Shown here: in pieces, positions 26,345-33,911 of the stretch | How the letters are laid out: each line of letters begins with the position of its first letter | Position numbering within the stretch: position 1 is the stretch's first letter | Assembly: GCA_044507605.1 (NCBI GenBank) | Contig: JBIQJI010000003.1 | Span: forward strand, 1-64,000 | Reading direction: 5' to 3' | Length of the DNA stretch: 64,000 nt | Source: Thermopolyspora sp044507605 | GTDB lineage: Bacteria; Actinomycetota; Actinomycetes; Streptosporangiales; Streptosporangiaceae | Translations under genes and position numbers: made by a program | Notes under the pieces: generated by a model | What the model was told of the DNA's origin: nothing | Databases searched by the model: none | Seen by the model: the letters and a program-made list of their open reading frames with translations, nothing else

Positions 26345-27364
26345 ATGAAGTATCGCAACCTCGGGCGGACCGGGATCAAGGTCAGCCCTTACGCACTCGG
26401 CACGTTGATGTTCGCCAGCCAGATGGGCAACGACCCGGACGAGTCGGTCCGGATCATCCACAAGGCGCTGGACGCCGGGATCAACCTCATCGATACCGCC
26501 GACCGCTACGCCGACTCCGAGGACATCGTGGGAAAGGCCCTCAAGGGCCGCCGCGACGAGGTGGTCCTGGCCACCAAGGTCGGCCTGCCCATGGGCGAGG
26601 GCCCCAACCGGCAGGGCGCCTCCCGCCGCTGGATCACCACCGCCGTCGAGAACTCCCTGCGCCGGCTCGGCACCGACCACATCGACATCTATCAGCTTCA
26701 GCGGCCCGACCCGGACACCGACCTGGAGGAGACCCTTTCCGTCCTGACCGACCTCGTCAGGGCCGGCAAGGTGCGCGTGATCGGCTCCTCGACGACGCCC
26801 GCATCGATGATCGTCCAGGCGCAGTGGGTCGCCGGACGCGCCGGCCTGCAGCGGTTCCGCACCGAGCAGCCGCCGTACTCGATCCTGAACCGCGGCATCG
26901 AACGGGAGGTTCTGCCGATCGCGCAGGAGTACGGCCTCGGCGTCCTGGTGTGGGGCCCGTTCGGCCAGGGCCTGCTGACCGGCCGTGTGCGCAAGGGCGG
27001 TGACAACGACCTCAAACGCGTCCGGTTCTCCCGCCACCTCACCGACGAACGCCGCATCGACGTCGTCGAACGGCTCATCCCGCTCGCCGAGGAGGCCGGC
27101 CTGCCCATGACCCACCTGGCCATGGCGTTCACGATCGCCCACCCGGGCGTCACCGCCGCGCTCCTCGGCCCGCGCACCATGGACCACCTCGACGACCTGC
27201 TGGCCGGGGCCGGCGTCGAACTGTCCGACGACATCCTCGACCGGATCGACGAGATCGTCCCGCCGGGCACCGAGGTCAGCGCGCTCGACCAGGAGTACAA
27301 GCACCCGGCACTGCTCGACCCCGCTCTCCGGCGTCGTCCCGCCGGGCTCCGTTCGGCGGCCTGA
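26345..27364 (+). CDS. Aldo/keto reductase family protein, catalytic His replaced by Gln
   Basis: The 339-residue TIM-barrel protein begins MKYRNLGRTGIKVSPYALGT. Of the usual catalytic tetrad, Asp50 and Tyr55 (DTADRYADSED) and Lys78 (LATKVG) are present. The His normally found in YQLHRPD is Gln119 here (DIYQLQRPDPDTDLEETL). NADPH-binding elements GSSTTPASMIVQAQW, EQPPYSILNRGIE and ALLGPRTMDHLDDLL are intact. Substitution of the His usually weakens or changes carbonyl reduction. AAGGAG lies nine bases before the ATG. It is divergent from an MmyB-type regulator, its likely controller. Confidence 0.9.
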   Translation: MKYRNLGRTGIKVSPYALGTLMFASQMGNDPDESVRIIHKALDAGINLIDTADRYADSEDIVGKALKGRRDEVVLATKVGLPMGEGPNRQGASRRWITTAVENSLRRLGTDHIDIYQLQRPDPDTDLEETLSVLTDLVRAGKVRVIGSSTTPASMIVQAQWVAGRAGLQRFRTEQPPYSILNRGIEREVLPIAQEYGLGVLVWGPFGQGLLTGRVRKGGDNDLKRVRFSRHLTDERRIDVVERLIPLAEEAGLPMTHLAMAFTIAHPGVTAALLGPRTMDHLDDLLAGAGVELSDDILDRIDEIVPPGTEVSALDQEYKHPALLDPALRRRPAGLRSAA

Positions 27365-27584
27365 GCCCGGCGACCGGGCGGCGGTCCGTCCGGAAAGGCG
27401 GCCCGGCCCTGGCACGCCGCAAGGCGGGTGCACGAGGCCAGGCGCGGCCCCCTTCCATGGCCCTGCGGAACGGCTCGGCCTCGCACCGTGACCGTTCCGC
27501 CCCCGCAGGGGCGGCCGGACAGGGCTGCCGGGCGTCGGTGAGGGGTTGTCGGAGAGGGTCGGATGGTTTGTGACAGTCCCAGCG

Positions 27585-27600
27585 CCTTTACATTGTAGAT
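27585..27600 (+). repeat. Copy (variant) of the CCTTTACAnAGTAAGG motif
   Basis: CCTTTACATTGTAGAT lies in the 282-bp gap between two convergent genes, where I see no gene. It matches the 16-bp motif repeated at 32018, 52275 and 58097 over its first eight bases and the GTA core; it is the weakest copy. Confidence 0.4.
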
Positions 27601-27646
27601 CAAATAGGCCCGGTTCAGGACGTGGCGAGCGCGGCCGGCCGCGTCG

Positions 27647-28405
27647 TCAGATGTCGCCGCTCACGTCGCCGCCGTCGTCGGGATGCGGGCTGCCGTCGCC
27701 GCTGCGGCCGGGAGTGGGCTGCGGCGAGGGCCGGGCCGGCTCGGGCGAGGTCGGCACCGGCGGCGGGGTGGGCACGAACACCGTGGCCGGCAGCGGACGC
27801 GCCGGCGTGAGACCGTCGTCGTCCCTGACCAGCAGCAGCCACGCCATCACGACCATCAGCAGCATCAGCACCACCAGGACGACACTGGCGATCACCACCG
27901 CGCGGCGGCTCTCGGTCAGCGGCGGCGCCGGCCTGGCCGGCGCCGGCAGCGCGGGGGCCCGGTCGGCCATCCAGTACGGCACGAAGTCGGGGCCGTGCTG
28001 CTCGCCGATCAGCGTGCCCGTGACGTACACCGGCTCCAGGAACAGCTCCGCGCCGGGCCCCTGGGGCCGGTACGGCACGGCCACCCACGGCGCCGGCCCG
28101 TCGTCCATGCCGACGACGGTCAGCTCGGCCAGCGGCGTGGTCACGGCCGCGCGGCCGCGGGCGCGGGCCATCCAGCCCCGGATGCCGCCCGTGCCGGCCT
28201 CCCTGACGGCGGCCAGGAACCTGTTGCGGGCGGCGGCGTCCAGCGCGGCCCCTCTGGTCAGCACCGCCAGCGACACGGCGCGGCCGTCGCGGGCCTGGCC
28301 CAAATAGACGAACCCCGCGGGCAGCACCCGCAGCCGCGCCTGTATCAGGTAGGGCCCCAGCTGGGGCGGATCGCCGTACTGCAGCGGACTGGGCACGCTT
28401 GCCAT
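27647..28405 (-). CDS. Membrane protein with degenerate kinase N-lobe
   Basis: The first ~130 of 252 residues align by eye with the N-terminal lobe of actinobacterial Ser/Thr kinases: QLGPYLIQARLRVLPAGFVY LGQARDGR, then RFLAAVREA and PWVAVPYRPQGPGAELF. The Gly-rich loop is lost, the ATP-binding Lys of VAVKVL is replaced (VSLAVL), and no catalytic lobe follows. After a linker comes one transmembrane helix (VVIASVVLVVLMLLMVVMAW) and a Pro/Ser-rich tail. I infer a non-catalytic pseudokinase-like membrane protein. The ATG at 28405 is used. It is divergent from moxR, 92 bp away, so it may share regulation with that operon. Confidence 0.6.
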   Translation of the reverse strand: MASVPSPLQYGDPPQLGPYLIQARLRVLPAGFVYLGQARDGRAVSLAVLTRGAALDAAARNRFLAAVREAGTGGIRGWMARARGRAAVTTPLAELTVVGMDDGPAPWVAVPYRPQGPGAELFLEPVYVTGTLIGEQHGPDFVPYWMADRAPALPAPARPAPPLTESRRAVVIASVVLVVLMLLMVVMAWLLLVRDDDGLTPARPLPATVFVPTPPPVPTSPEPARPSPQPTPGRSGDGSPHPDDGGDVSGDI

Positions 28406-28497
28406 GAAAGCACACACCCCTATGCCAGGTCGCGTCACCGGTACGCGACCCGCGCCGACCCGCCTCTTTCGCGGCCGAATCTGATGGAATAGGGCTC

Positions 28498-29652
28498 ATG
28501 ACCGTTGCTGAAGAACCGTCGGGTGCCCGTGACGACGCGGCCACCGGCGACGTGCCGGAGGCCGCCCGCGACCCCGAGCCGCCAGGGGCGGCGCCGGAGC
28601 CGGACGGCGGGGAGACCGGCGGCGCGGTGGCCCGGCCCTCGGGCGGGGTGCCGGCGGGGCAGACCGGGATGACCGGCGAGGACGTCAGGCTGCTGCGGCA
28701 GGCGCTCGCCGAGGTGCGGCGGGTGATCGTCGGCCAGGACCACCTGGTGGAGCGGCTGCTGGTGGCGCTGCTCGCCAAGGGGCACTGCCTGCTGGAGGGT
28801 GTGCCGGGCGTGGCCAAGACCCTGTCGGCGTCGACGCTGGCCACGGTCGTGGGCGGCAGTTTCGCCCGCGTGCAGTTCACGCCCGACCTGGTGCCGTCCG
28901 ACATCGTCGGCACCCGTGTCTATCATCCGTCCAGCGAGAGCTTCGATGTCGAGCTCGGCCCGGTGTTCGTCAACTTCCTGCTCGCCGACGAGATCAACCG
29001 GGCTCCGGCGAAGGTGCAGTCGGCGCTGCTGGAGGTGATGGCCGAGCGGCAGGTGACGCTGGCCGGTCGCACGCATCCGCTGCCGCGCCCGTTCGTGGTG
29101 CTGGCCACCCAGAACCCCATCGAGTCCGAGGGCGTGTATCCGCTGCCGGAGGTGCAGCGCGACCGGTTCCTGTTCCGGATCAGGGTGCCGCATCCGGGGG
29201 CCGATGAGGAGCTGGAGATCCTGCAGCGGATGAGCGTGACGCCGCCCACTCCGGCCACGGTGCTGTCGCCGGGCAAGCTGATGGCGCTGCAGGAGGCCGC
29301 CGCGCAGGTGTCGGTGCATCAGCTGGTCGCCGACTACGTGGTGCGGCTGGTGATGGCGACCCGCGCCCCGGCCGACTACGGCCTGCGCGACCTGCAGGAC
29401 GTGATCGAGATCGGCACCAGCCCGCGGGCGACGCTCGGCCTGGTCGCCGCCGGGCGGTCGCTGGCGCTGCTGCGCGGCCGCGACTACCTGCTGCCCGACG
29501 ATGTGCGCGACGTCGCGGTGGACGTGATGGCGCACCGGCTGATGCTGACCTTCGACGCGCTGGCCGACGGCGTCGACGCCGAGGACGTGGTGCGGCAGAT
29601 CCTGCGGACGGTGCCGCCTCCCCTGGTCGTCTGGAACCAGGGCAGGCGGTGA
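28498..29652 (+). CDS. MoxR family AAA+ ATPase
   Basis: The 384-residue protein has a disordered acidic N-terminal extension of about 55 residues and then a complete MoxR ATPase: VIVGQDHLVERLLVALLAKG, Walker A GVPGVAKT (near 100), ARVQFTPDLVPSDIVG, Walker B LLADEINRAPAKVQSALLE (near 160), VLATQNPIESEGVYPLPE, RDRFLF and the lid domain. MoxR ATPases act as chaperones that insert cofactors or assemble complexes together with VWA-domain partners, which are encoded just downstream. It is the first gene of a three-gene operon; its stop overlaps the next start by four bases. Confidence 0.93.
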   Translation: MTVAEEPSGARDDAATGDVPEAARDPEPPGAAPEPDGGETGGAVARPSGGVPAGQTGMTGEDVRLLRQALAEVRRVIVGQDHLVERLLVALLAKGHCLLEGVPGVAKTLSASTLATVVGGSFARVQFTPDLVPSDIVGTRVYHPSSESFDVELGPVFVNFLLADEINRAPAKVQSALLEVMAERQVTLAGRTHPLPRPFVVLATQNPIESEGVYPLPEVQRDRFLFRIRVPHPGADEELEILQRMSVTPPTPATVLSPGKLMALQEAAAQVSVHQLVADYVVRLVMATRAPADYGLRDLQDVIEIGTSPRATLGLVAAGRSLALLRGRDYLLPDDVRDVAVDVMAHRLMLTFDALADGVDAEDVVRQILRTVPPPLVVWNQGRR

Positions 29653-30662
29653 GCGACCGGATGCCCGGGCAGGGCGGTCCGCCGGGCGACGAGCCGCAAG
29701 CCGGGGCGTCGCCGGAGCACGCGCTGCGGCGGCTGGAGCTGACGATCGTGCGGCGGCTCGACGGCCTGCTGCACGGCGGCCATCAGGGCCTGCTGCCGGG
29801 GCCGGGCAGCGAGCCGGGCGACTCGCGGGTGTACGTGCCGGGCGAGGACGACGTGCGGCGGATGGACTGGGCGGTGACGGCCCGCACCACGGTGCCGCAC
29901 GTGCGGGACCTGGTCGCCGACCGCGAGCTGGAGACGTGGGCGCTGGCGGACCTGTCGGCCAGCATGGACTTCGGCACCGCCGATCTGGAGAAGCGGGACC
30001 TGGTGATCGCCGCGGTGGGGGCGATCGGGTTCCTGGCGAGCCGCATCGGCGACCGGTTCGGGGCGTACGCGCTGCACGCGGGGCAGGTGCACCGGTTCCC
30101 CGCCCAGCCGGGCCGGCCCTCGCTGTACGCGCTGCTGCGGGCGCTGGCCGCCGCGCCGAGGGGCGTGCCGGGCGGCGACGACACCAGCCTGGCCGAGGGC
30201 ATCGAGCTGCTGTCGCGGGCGCGGCGCCGGGCCGGAATGCGGGTGGTGGTGTCGGACTTCCTGGACCCGGTCGACCCTGCCTCCCCGGAGGCGGAGCGGC
30301 CGTGGGAGCGGCCGATCCGGCGGCTGGCGGCCCGGCATCAGGTGCTGGCGGTGGAGGTGCTGGATCCGCGGGAGCTGGAGCTGCCCGACATCGGGCGGGT
30401 CACGCTGACCGACCCGGAGACCGGGCGCACCGCCGATGTGTTCCTGAGCCGCCGGATCCGCGCCGACTACGCGCGGGCGGCGGCCCTGCAGCGGGAGTCC
30501 ACGCGGGTGGCGCTGCGGCGTTGCGGCGTGTCGCATCTGGTGTTGCGTACCGATGAGGACTGGGTGTTCGCCATCGCCCAGTTCGTGCTCAGGCAGCGCC
30601 GCATCGCGCATGTGATGCGGCGCTCGGCTGCGGCCGGGCAGGCGGGAAGGGCTGGTGCGTGA
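29649..30662 (+). CDS. DUF58 domain protein of a MoxR operon
   Basis: The 337-residue soluble protein contains the DUF58 signature, DSRVYVPGEDDVRRMDWAVTART, followed by a VWA-like fold with the metal-site-like ADLSASMDFG, AVGAIGFLASRIGDRFGAYA, and RMRVVVSDFLDP-like strand GMRVVVSDFLDP. DUF58 proteins pair with MoxR ATPases. The GTG at 29649 overlaps the moxR stop (GTGA), indicating coupling. Its own stop lies one base before the next gene's ATG. Confidence 0.9.
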   Translation: MSDRMPGQGGPPGDEPQAGASPEHALRRLELTIVRRLDGLLHGGHQGLLPGPGSEPGDSRVYVPGEDDVRRMDWAVTARTTVPHVRDLVADRELETWALADLSASMDFGTADLEKRDLVIAAVGAIGFLASRIGDRFGAYALHAGQVHRFPAQPGRPSLYALLRALAAAPRGVPGGDDTSLAEGIELLSRARRRAGMRVVVSDFLDPVDPASPEAERPWERPIRRLAARHQVLAVEVLDPRELELPDIGRVTLTDPETGRTADVFLSRRIRADYARAAALQRESTRVALRRCGVSHLVLRTDEDWVFAIAQFVLRQRRIAHVMRRSAAAGQAGRAGA

Positions 30663-30663
30663 G

Positions 30664-31611
30664 ATGAGCTTCCTCTCCCCCGGCTGGCTGTGGTTGTACG
30701 GCCTGCTGGCGCTGATGGTCGCGGGGTATGTCGCGGCGCAGTTCGCGCGGCGCCGGTACGCCGCGCGGTTCACGAACCTGGCGATGCTGTCGCTGGTGGT
30801 GCCGGACGGGCCGGGGTGGCGGCGGCATGTGCCGGCGGCGCTGTTCCTGCTGATGATGGTGCTGCTGGTGTTCGCGGCGGCGCGGCCGGCCGACGCGGTG
30901 CGGGTGCCGCGCGACCGGGCCACGATCATGATCGCGGTGGACATCTCGCTGTCGATGGAGGCGGCCGACGTGTCGCCGACGCGGCTGGTGGCGGCCCGGC
31001 AGGCGGCCCAGCAGTTCGTCCGGGAGCTGCCGGAGCGGTTCAACGTGGGCCTGGTGTCGTTCGCGCGGTCGGCGGCCGTGGTGGTGTCGCCGACCACCGA
31101 CCATGTGGCGGTGACGACCGCGATCGGGAACCTGACGACGCGGCCGGGCACGGCGATCGGGGAGGCGGTGTTCAACTCGATCGACTCGATCCGGTCGTTC
31201 GACCAGCGGGCCGTGACCGATCCGCCGCCGTCGGCGATCGTGCTGCTGTCGGACGGCGACAACACCTCGGGGCGGTCGGTGAACGAGGCGATCGACGCGG
31301 CGACGCAGGCGCATGTGCCGGTGTCCACGATCGCCTACGGCACACCCGACGGCACGGTCGACATCGACGGGCGGGCGGTGAACGTGCCGGTGAACAAGGC
31401 GGCGCTGCAGTCGCTGGCCGACGGCACCGGCGGGCGGGCGTACTCGGCGGAGTCGGGCGACCAGCTGCGTGAGGTGTACAGCCAGATCGGCACGTCACTG
31501 GGCTACAAGGTCGTGCACCAGGAGGTGACGCAGCGGTTCGTGCTCGCGGCGGTGCTGGCGGGCGTCGCCCTGGCCGCGAGCACGATCGCGCTCGGCTCGC
31601 GCCTGCCCTGA
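30664..31611 (+). CDS. VWA domain membrane protein (BatA-like)
   Basis: The 315-residue protein has two N-terminal transmembrane helices (SPGWLWLYGLLALMVAGYVA; HVPAALFLLMMVLLVFAAAR), a von Willebrand A domain with MIDAS motif DISLSME and the later LLSDGDNTSG, and a C-terminal transmembrane helix (VLAAVLAGVALAASTIALGS). This is the usual Bat/Aerotolerance-type partner of MoxR and DUF58. Only one VWA gene follows, without a BatB or TPR gene. The ATG at 30664 is used; a GTG at 30655 is in frame and overlaps the upstream gene. Confidence 0.9.
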   Translation: MSFLSPGWLWLYGLLALMVAGYVAAQFARRRYAARFTNLAMLSLVVPDGPGWRRHVPAALFLLMMVLLVFAAARPADAVRVPRDRATIMIAVDISLSMEAADVSPTRLVAARQAAQQFVRELPERFNVGLVSFARSAAVVVSPTTDHVAVTTAIGNLTTRPGTAIGEAVFNSIDSIRSFDQRAVTDPPPSAIVLLSDGDNTSGRSVNEAIDAATQAHVPVSTIAYGTPDGTVDIDGRAVNVPVNKAALQSLADGTGGRAYSAESGDQLREVYSQIGTSLGYKVVHQEVTQRFVLAAVLAGVALAASTIALGSRLP

Positions 31612-31703
31612 CCCCGCCCCGGCCATGCGCCGGCCGTTCGCGGGTTCGCTCCGGCCGGGCCGTGAGTCCGCCGGGACGCCGCGGCGGTGATATACCTTCC
31701 CGG

Positions 31704-32324
31704 ATGGCGCACTACTTCGAGGAGAGCCCGCACGCGGCGGCCCGGCCGGGCACGGTCGACGTGATCCTGCCCGACCTGCATCTGCGGCTGGCCACCGACA
31801 GCGGGGTCTTCTCCCCCGGCCGGCTCGATCCCGGCACCCGCGTGCTGCTGGCGAGCGTGCCGCCGCCGCCCGCCGAGGGCGACCTGCTGGATCTGGGCTG
31901 CGGGTACGGCCCGATCGCGCTGACCATGGCGTCCCGGGCCCCGTCGGCGACCGTGTGGGCGGTGGACGTGAACCGGCGGGCGGTCGAGCTGTGTGCGCGG
32001 AACGCGGCGAGCGCCGGCCTTGACAAAGTAAGGTCGGTGCATGTCGACGAGGTGCCGCCGCACGTGCGGTTCGCCGCGATCTGGTCCAATCCGCCGATCC
32101 GCATCGGCAAGGCGGCGCTGCACGCGATGCTCTCCACGTGGCTGGATCGGCTCGAGCCCGGCGGCGAGGCCCACCTGGTGGTGCAGAAACACCTGGGGTC
32201 GGACTCGCTACAGCGCTGGCTCACGGCGCAGGGCCTGCCGGCGACGCGGGTGACGTCGCGCTCGGCGTACCGGGTGCTGCGGGTCTCGGCCCGGCAGGGG
32301 CCCGGGGAGGCCGCGGCGCAGTGA
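31704..32324 (+). CDS. Class I SAM methyltransferase, RsmC/RlmG-like
   Basis: The 206-residue protein is a single methyltransferase domain: HYFEESPHAAARPGTVDVIL, SGVFSPGRLDPGTRVLL, motif I LLDLGCGYGPIALTMA, VWAVDVNRRAVELCARNA, and the N-methyltransferase motif NPPIRIGKAALH. Single-domain RsmC-like proteins methylate guanine N2 of ribosomal RNA, and this is the likely role. An ATG at 31704, just after a TATACC -10-like box, suggests a nearly leaderless transcript. Codons for Asp-Lys-Val-Arg at 32022-32033 are unusually AT-rich because a 16-bp repeated motif lies there. Confidence 0.87.
   Translation: MAHYFEESPHAAARPGTVDVILPDLHLRLATDSGVFSPGRLDPGTRVLLASVPPPPAEGDLLDLGCGYGPIALTMASRAPSATVWAVDVNRRAVELCARNAASAGLDKVRSVHVDEVPPHVRFAAIWSNPPIRIGKAALHAMLSTWLDRLEPGGEAHLVVQKHLGSDSLQRWLTAQGLPATRVTSRSAYRVLRVSARQGPGEAAAQ
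32018..32033 (+). repeat. Copy of the CCTTTACAnAGTAAGG motif inside a gene
   Basis: CCTTGACAAAGTAAGG lies inside the methyltransferase coding sequence and forces rare codons (AAA, GTA, AGG). It matches the copies at 52275 and 58097 at 14 of 16 positions each. Confidence 0.65.
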
Positions 32325-32380
32325 CGTCCGGGCCGCGGCACACCCGGTCACCGCGGGGCGGCGCCCGCCCGGCACCGTCC

Positions 32381-32407
32381 ACACGGAACACACGGAACAC
32401 ACGGAAA
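32381..32407 (+). repeat. Three 9-bp tandem repeats before a TrmH-type gene
   Basis: ACACGGAAC occurs twice and ACACGGAAA once, head to tail, in the 121-bp gap between the methyltransferase gene and the next gene. No function is evident. Confidence 0.6.
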
Positions 32408-32445
32408 CCGACCACACGCAACCGACCGAACATGACCGAAACGGC

Positions 32446-33030
32446 GTGATGAAAACAGCACACGGCACCACCGGCGGCCGCCGGCAGCTGCGGCCCACCG
32501 ACGTCAAGCGGCTCAACCGCACCTGGCGCCGATCGACGCAGGGCCGCCTGGCGATGATCCTGGAGTCGATCACCAGCCCCTTCAACGTGGGCTCCATCTT
32601 CCGCACGGCCGCGGCGTTCGGCGTCGAGCGCGTCTGGCTGGCCGGCAACACCACCGCGCCGTCCAACCCGAAGGTGGGCAAGACCGCCCTCGGCACCGAC
32701 CGGCTGGTGGAGTGGACGGGCCCGGTCGAGGTGGCCCAGGCCGTGCGGGAGGCGCGGGAGGACGGGTTCACCGTGGTGGCGGTGGAGCTGACCGGCGACG
32801 CGGTGCCGCTGCCGCACGCGCGGCTCACCGAGGACGTGTGCCTGGTGGTGGGCAGCGAGGACCACGGCTGCTCGCCGGCGCTGCTGGAGGCGGCCGACCG
32901 GGTGTGCTACATCCCGCAGACCGGCCGGGTCGGCTCGTTCAACGTGGCCGTGGCGGCCGCGATCACGCTGGCCGAGGTGCGGCGGCAGGAGTGGGCCGCG
33001 GCCCCTCCCCCGCAGCCGGACCAGGGCTGA
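32446..33030 (+). CDS. TrmH/SpoU family RNA 2'-O-methyltransferase
   Basis: The 194-residue protein is a compact SPOUT enzyme without the L30e domain. Motif 1 is SITSPFNVGSIFRTAAAFGV, motif 2 DVCLVVGSEDHGCSPALLEA and motif 3 CYIPQTGRVGSFNVAVAAAI, which build the knotted SAM site. It probably methylates a ribose in tRNA or rRNA. Unlike the SpoU gene at 20951 it is intact. Start codons GTG 32446 and ATG 32449 are adjacent, with no clear ribosome site. Confidence 0.9.
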   Translation: MMKTAHGTTGGRRQLRPTDVKRLNRTWRRSTQGRLAMILESITSPFNVGSIFRTAAAFGVERVWLAGNTTAPSNPKVGKTALGTDRLVEWTGPVEVAQAVREAREDGFTVVAVELTGDAVPLPHARLTEDVCLVVGSEDHGCSPALLEAADRVCYIPQTGRVGSFNVAVAAAITLAEVRRQEWAAAPPPQPDQG

Positions 33031-33069
33031 TCCTCCCACGGTGGCGCAGTCGTGATCTAAACGTTCACG

Positions 33070-33085
33070 CGCGTCATATGACGCG
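33070..33085. promoter_or_regulatory. 16-bp perfect palindrome upstream of the GDPD gene
   Basis: CGCGTCATATGACGCG is self-complementary over all 16 bases and lies 28 bases before the GTG at 33114, between possible -35 and -10 (CATACT, 33101-33106) regions. This is a typical repressor position. Confidence 0.5.
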
Positions 33086-33113
33086 GGGACGCCGACCGGG
33101 CATACTCCTGCAC

Positions 33114-33911
33114 GTGTACCGCCGATTCGCGTTCCTCGACCATCCGGGGCCGCTCGCCTTCGCCCACCGTGGCGGCGCCGCGGAGGGCCGGGAGAACACC
33201 ATGTCCGCGTTCGCCCGCGCGGTCGGGCTGGGCTACACCTACCTGGAGACCGACGTGCACGCCACGGCCGACGGCGTGCCGCTGGCCTTCCACGATCACA
33301 CGCTGGAGCGGGTGACCGACCGGCGGGGCCGTATCGCCGAGCTGCCCTACCGCGAGGTGCGGCGGGCGCGCATCGGCGGCGTGGAGGAGATCCCGAAACT
33401 GGAGGATCTGCTGGGCGCCTTCCCCGGGGCACGGTTCAACATCGACGTCAAGGAGGCGGCGGCGGTCTGGCCGCTGGCCGACGCGGTGCGCCGCACCGGC
33501 GCCTACGACCGGGTGTGCGTGACGTCGTTCTCCGACACGCGGCTGCGGGCCGCGCTGCGCGCGATCGGGCGCGAGGTGTGCTTCTCGCTGGGCCCCCGAG
33601 GGGTGGCGGCGCTGCGCACGGCCGCCATGAGCTCGGGGTACGGGCGGCTGCTGGCCGGGCTGGCCCGCACCGGGGCCGGGTGCGCGCAGATCCCGATGGG
33701 GTTCCGGGGGCTGCCGGTGGCGACCCGGTCGGTGGTGCGCACGGCGCACGCGCTCGGCCTGCAGGTGCACGTGTGGACGGTGGACGACCCGGCACGGATG
33801 GAACGGCTACTGGACATGGGCGTCGACGGCATCATGACCGACAACATCACGGGGCTGCGCGAGGTGCTCGGCTCCCGCGGCCAGTGGTATCCGGGGCAGG
33901 TGCCGGCATGA
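33114..33911 (+). CDS. Glycerophosphodiester phosphodiesterase
   Basis: The 265-residue GDPD-family protein has the catalytic set expected in the TIM barrel: His18 (AFAHRGGAAEGRENT), Glu45 and Asp47 (YLETDVHATADG), His60 (PLAFHDHTLERVTDRRG), and the C-terminal VHVWTVDDPARMERLLDMGV then DGIMTDN. It hydrolyses glycerophosphodiesters to glycerol 3-phosphate and an alcohol. No signal peptide is visible, so it is probably cytoplasmic. A -10-like CATACT ends eight bases before the GTG, suggesting a short or leaderless transcript. Its stop overlaps the next ATG (ATGA). Confidence 0.92.
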   Translation: MYRRFAFLDHPGPLAFAHRGGAAEGRENTMSAFARAVGLGYTYLETDVHATADGVPLAFHDHTLERVTDRRGRIAELPYREVRRARIGGVEEIPKLEDLLGAFPGARFNIDVKEAAAVWPLADAVRRTGAYDRVCVTSFSDTRLRAALRAIGREVCFSLGPRGVAALRTAAMSSGYGRLLAGLARTGAGCAQIPMGFRGLPVATRSVVRTAHALGLQVHVWTVDDPARMERLLDMGVDGIMTDNITGLREVLGSRGQWYPGQVPA

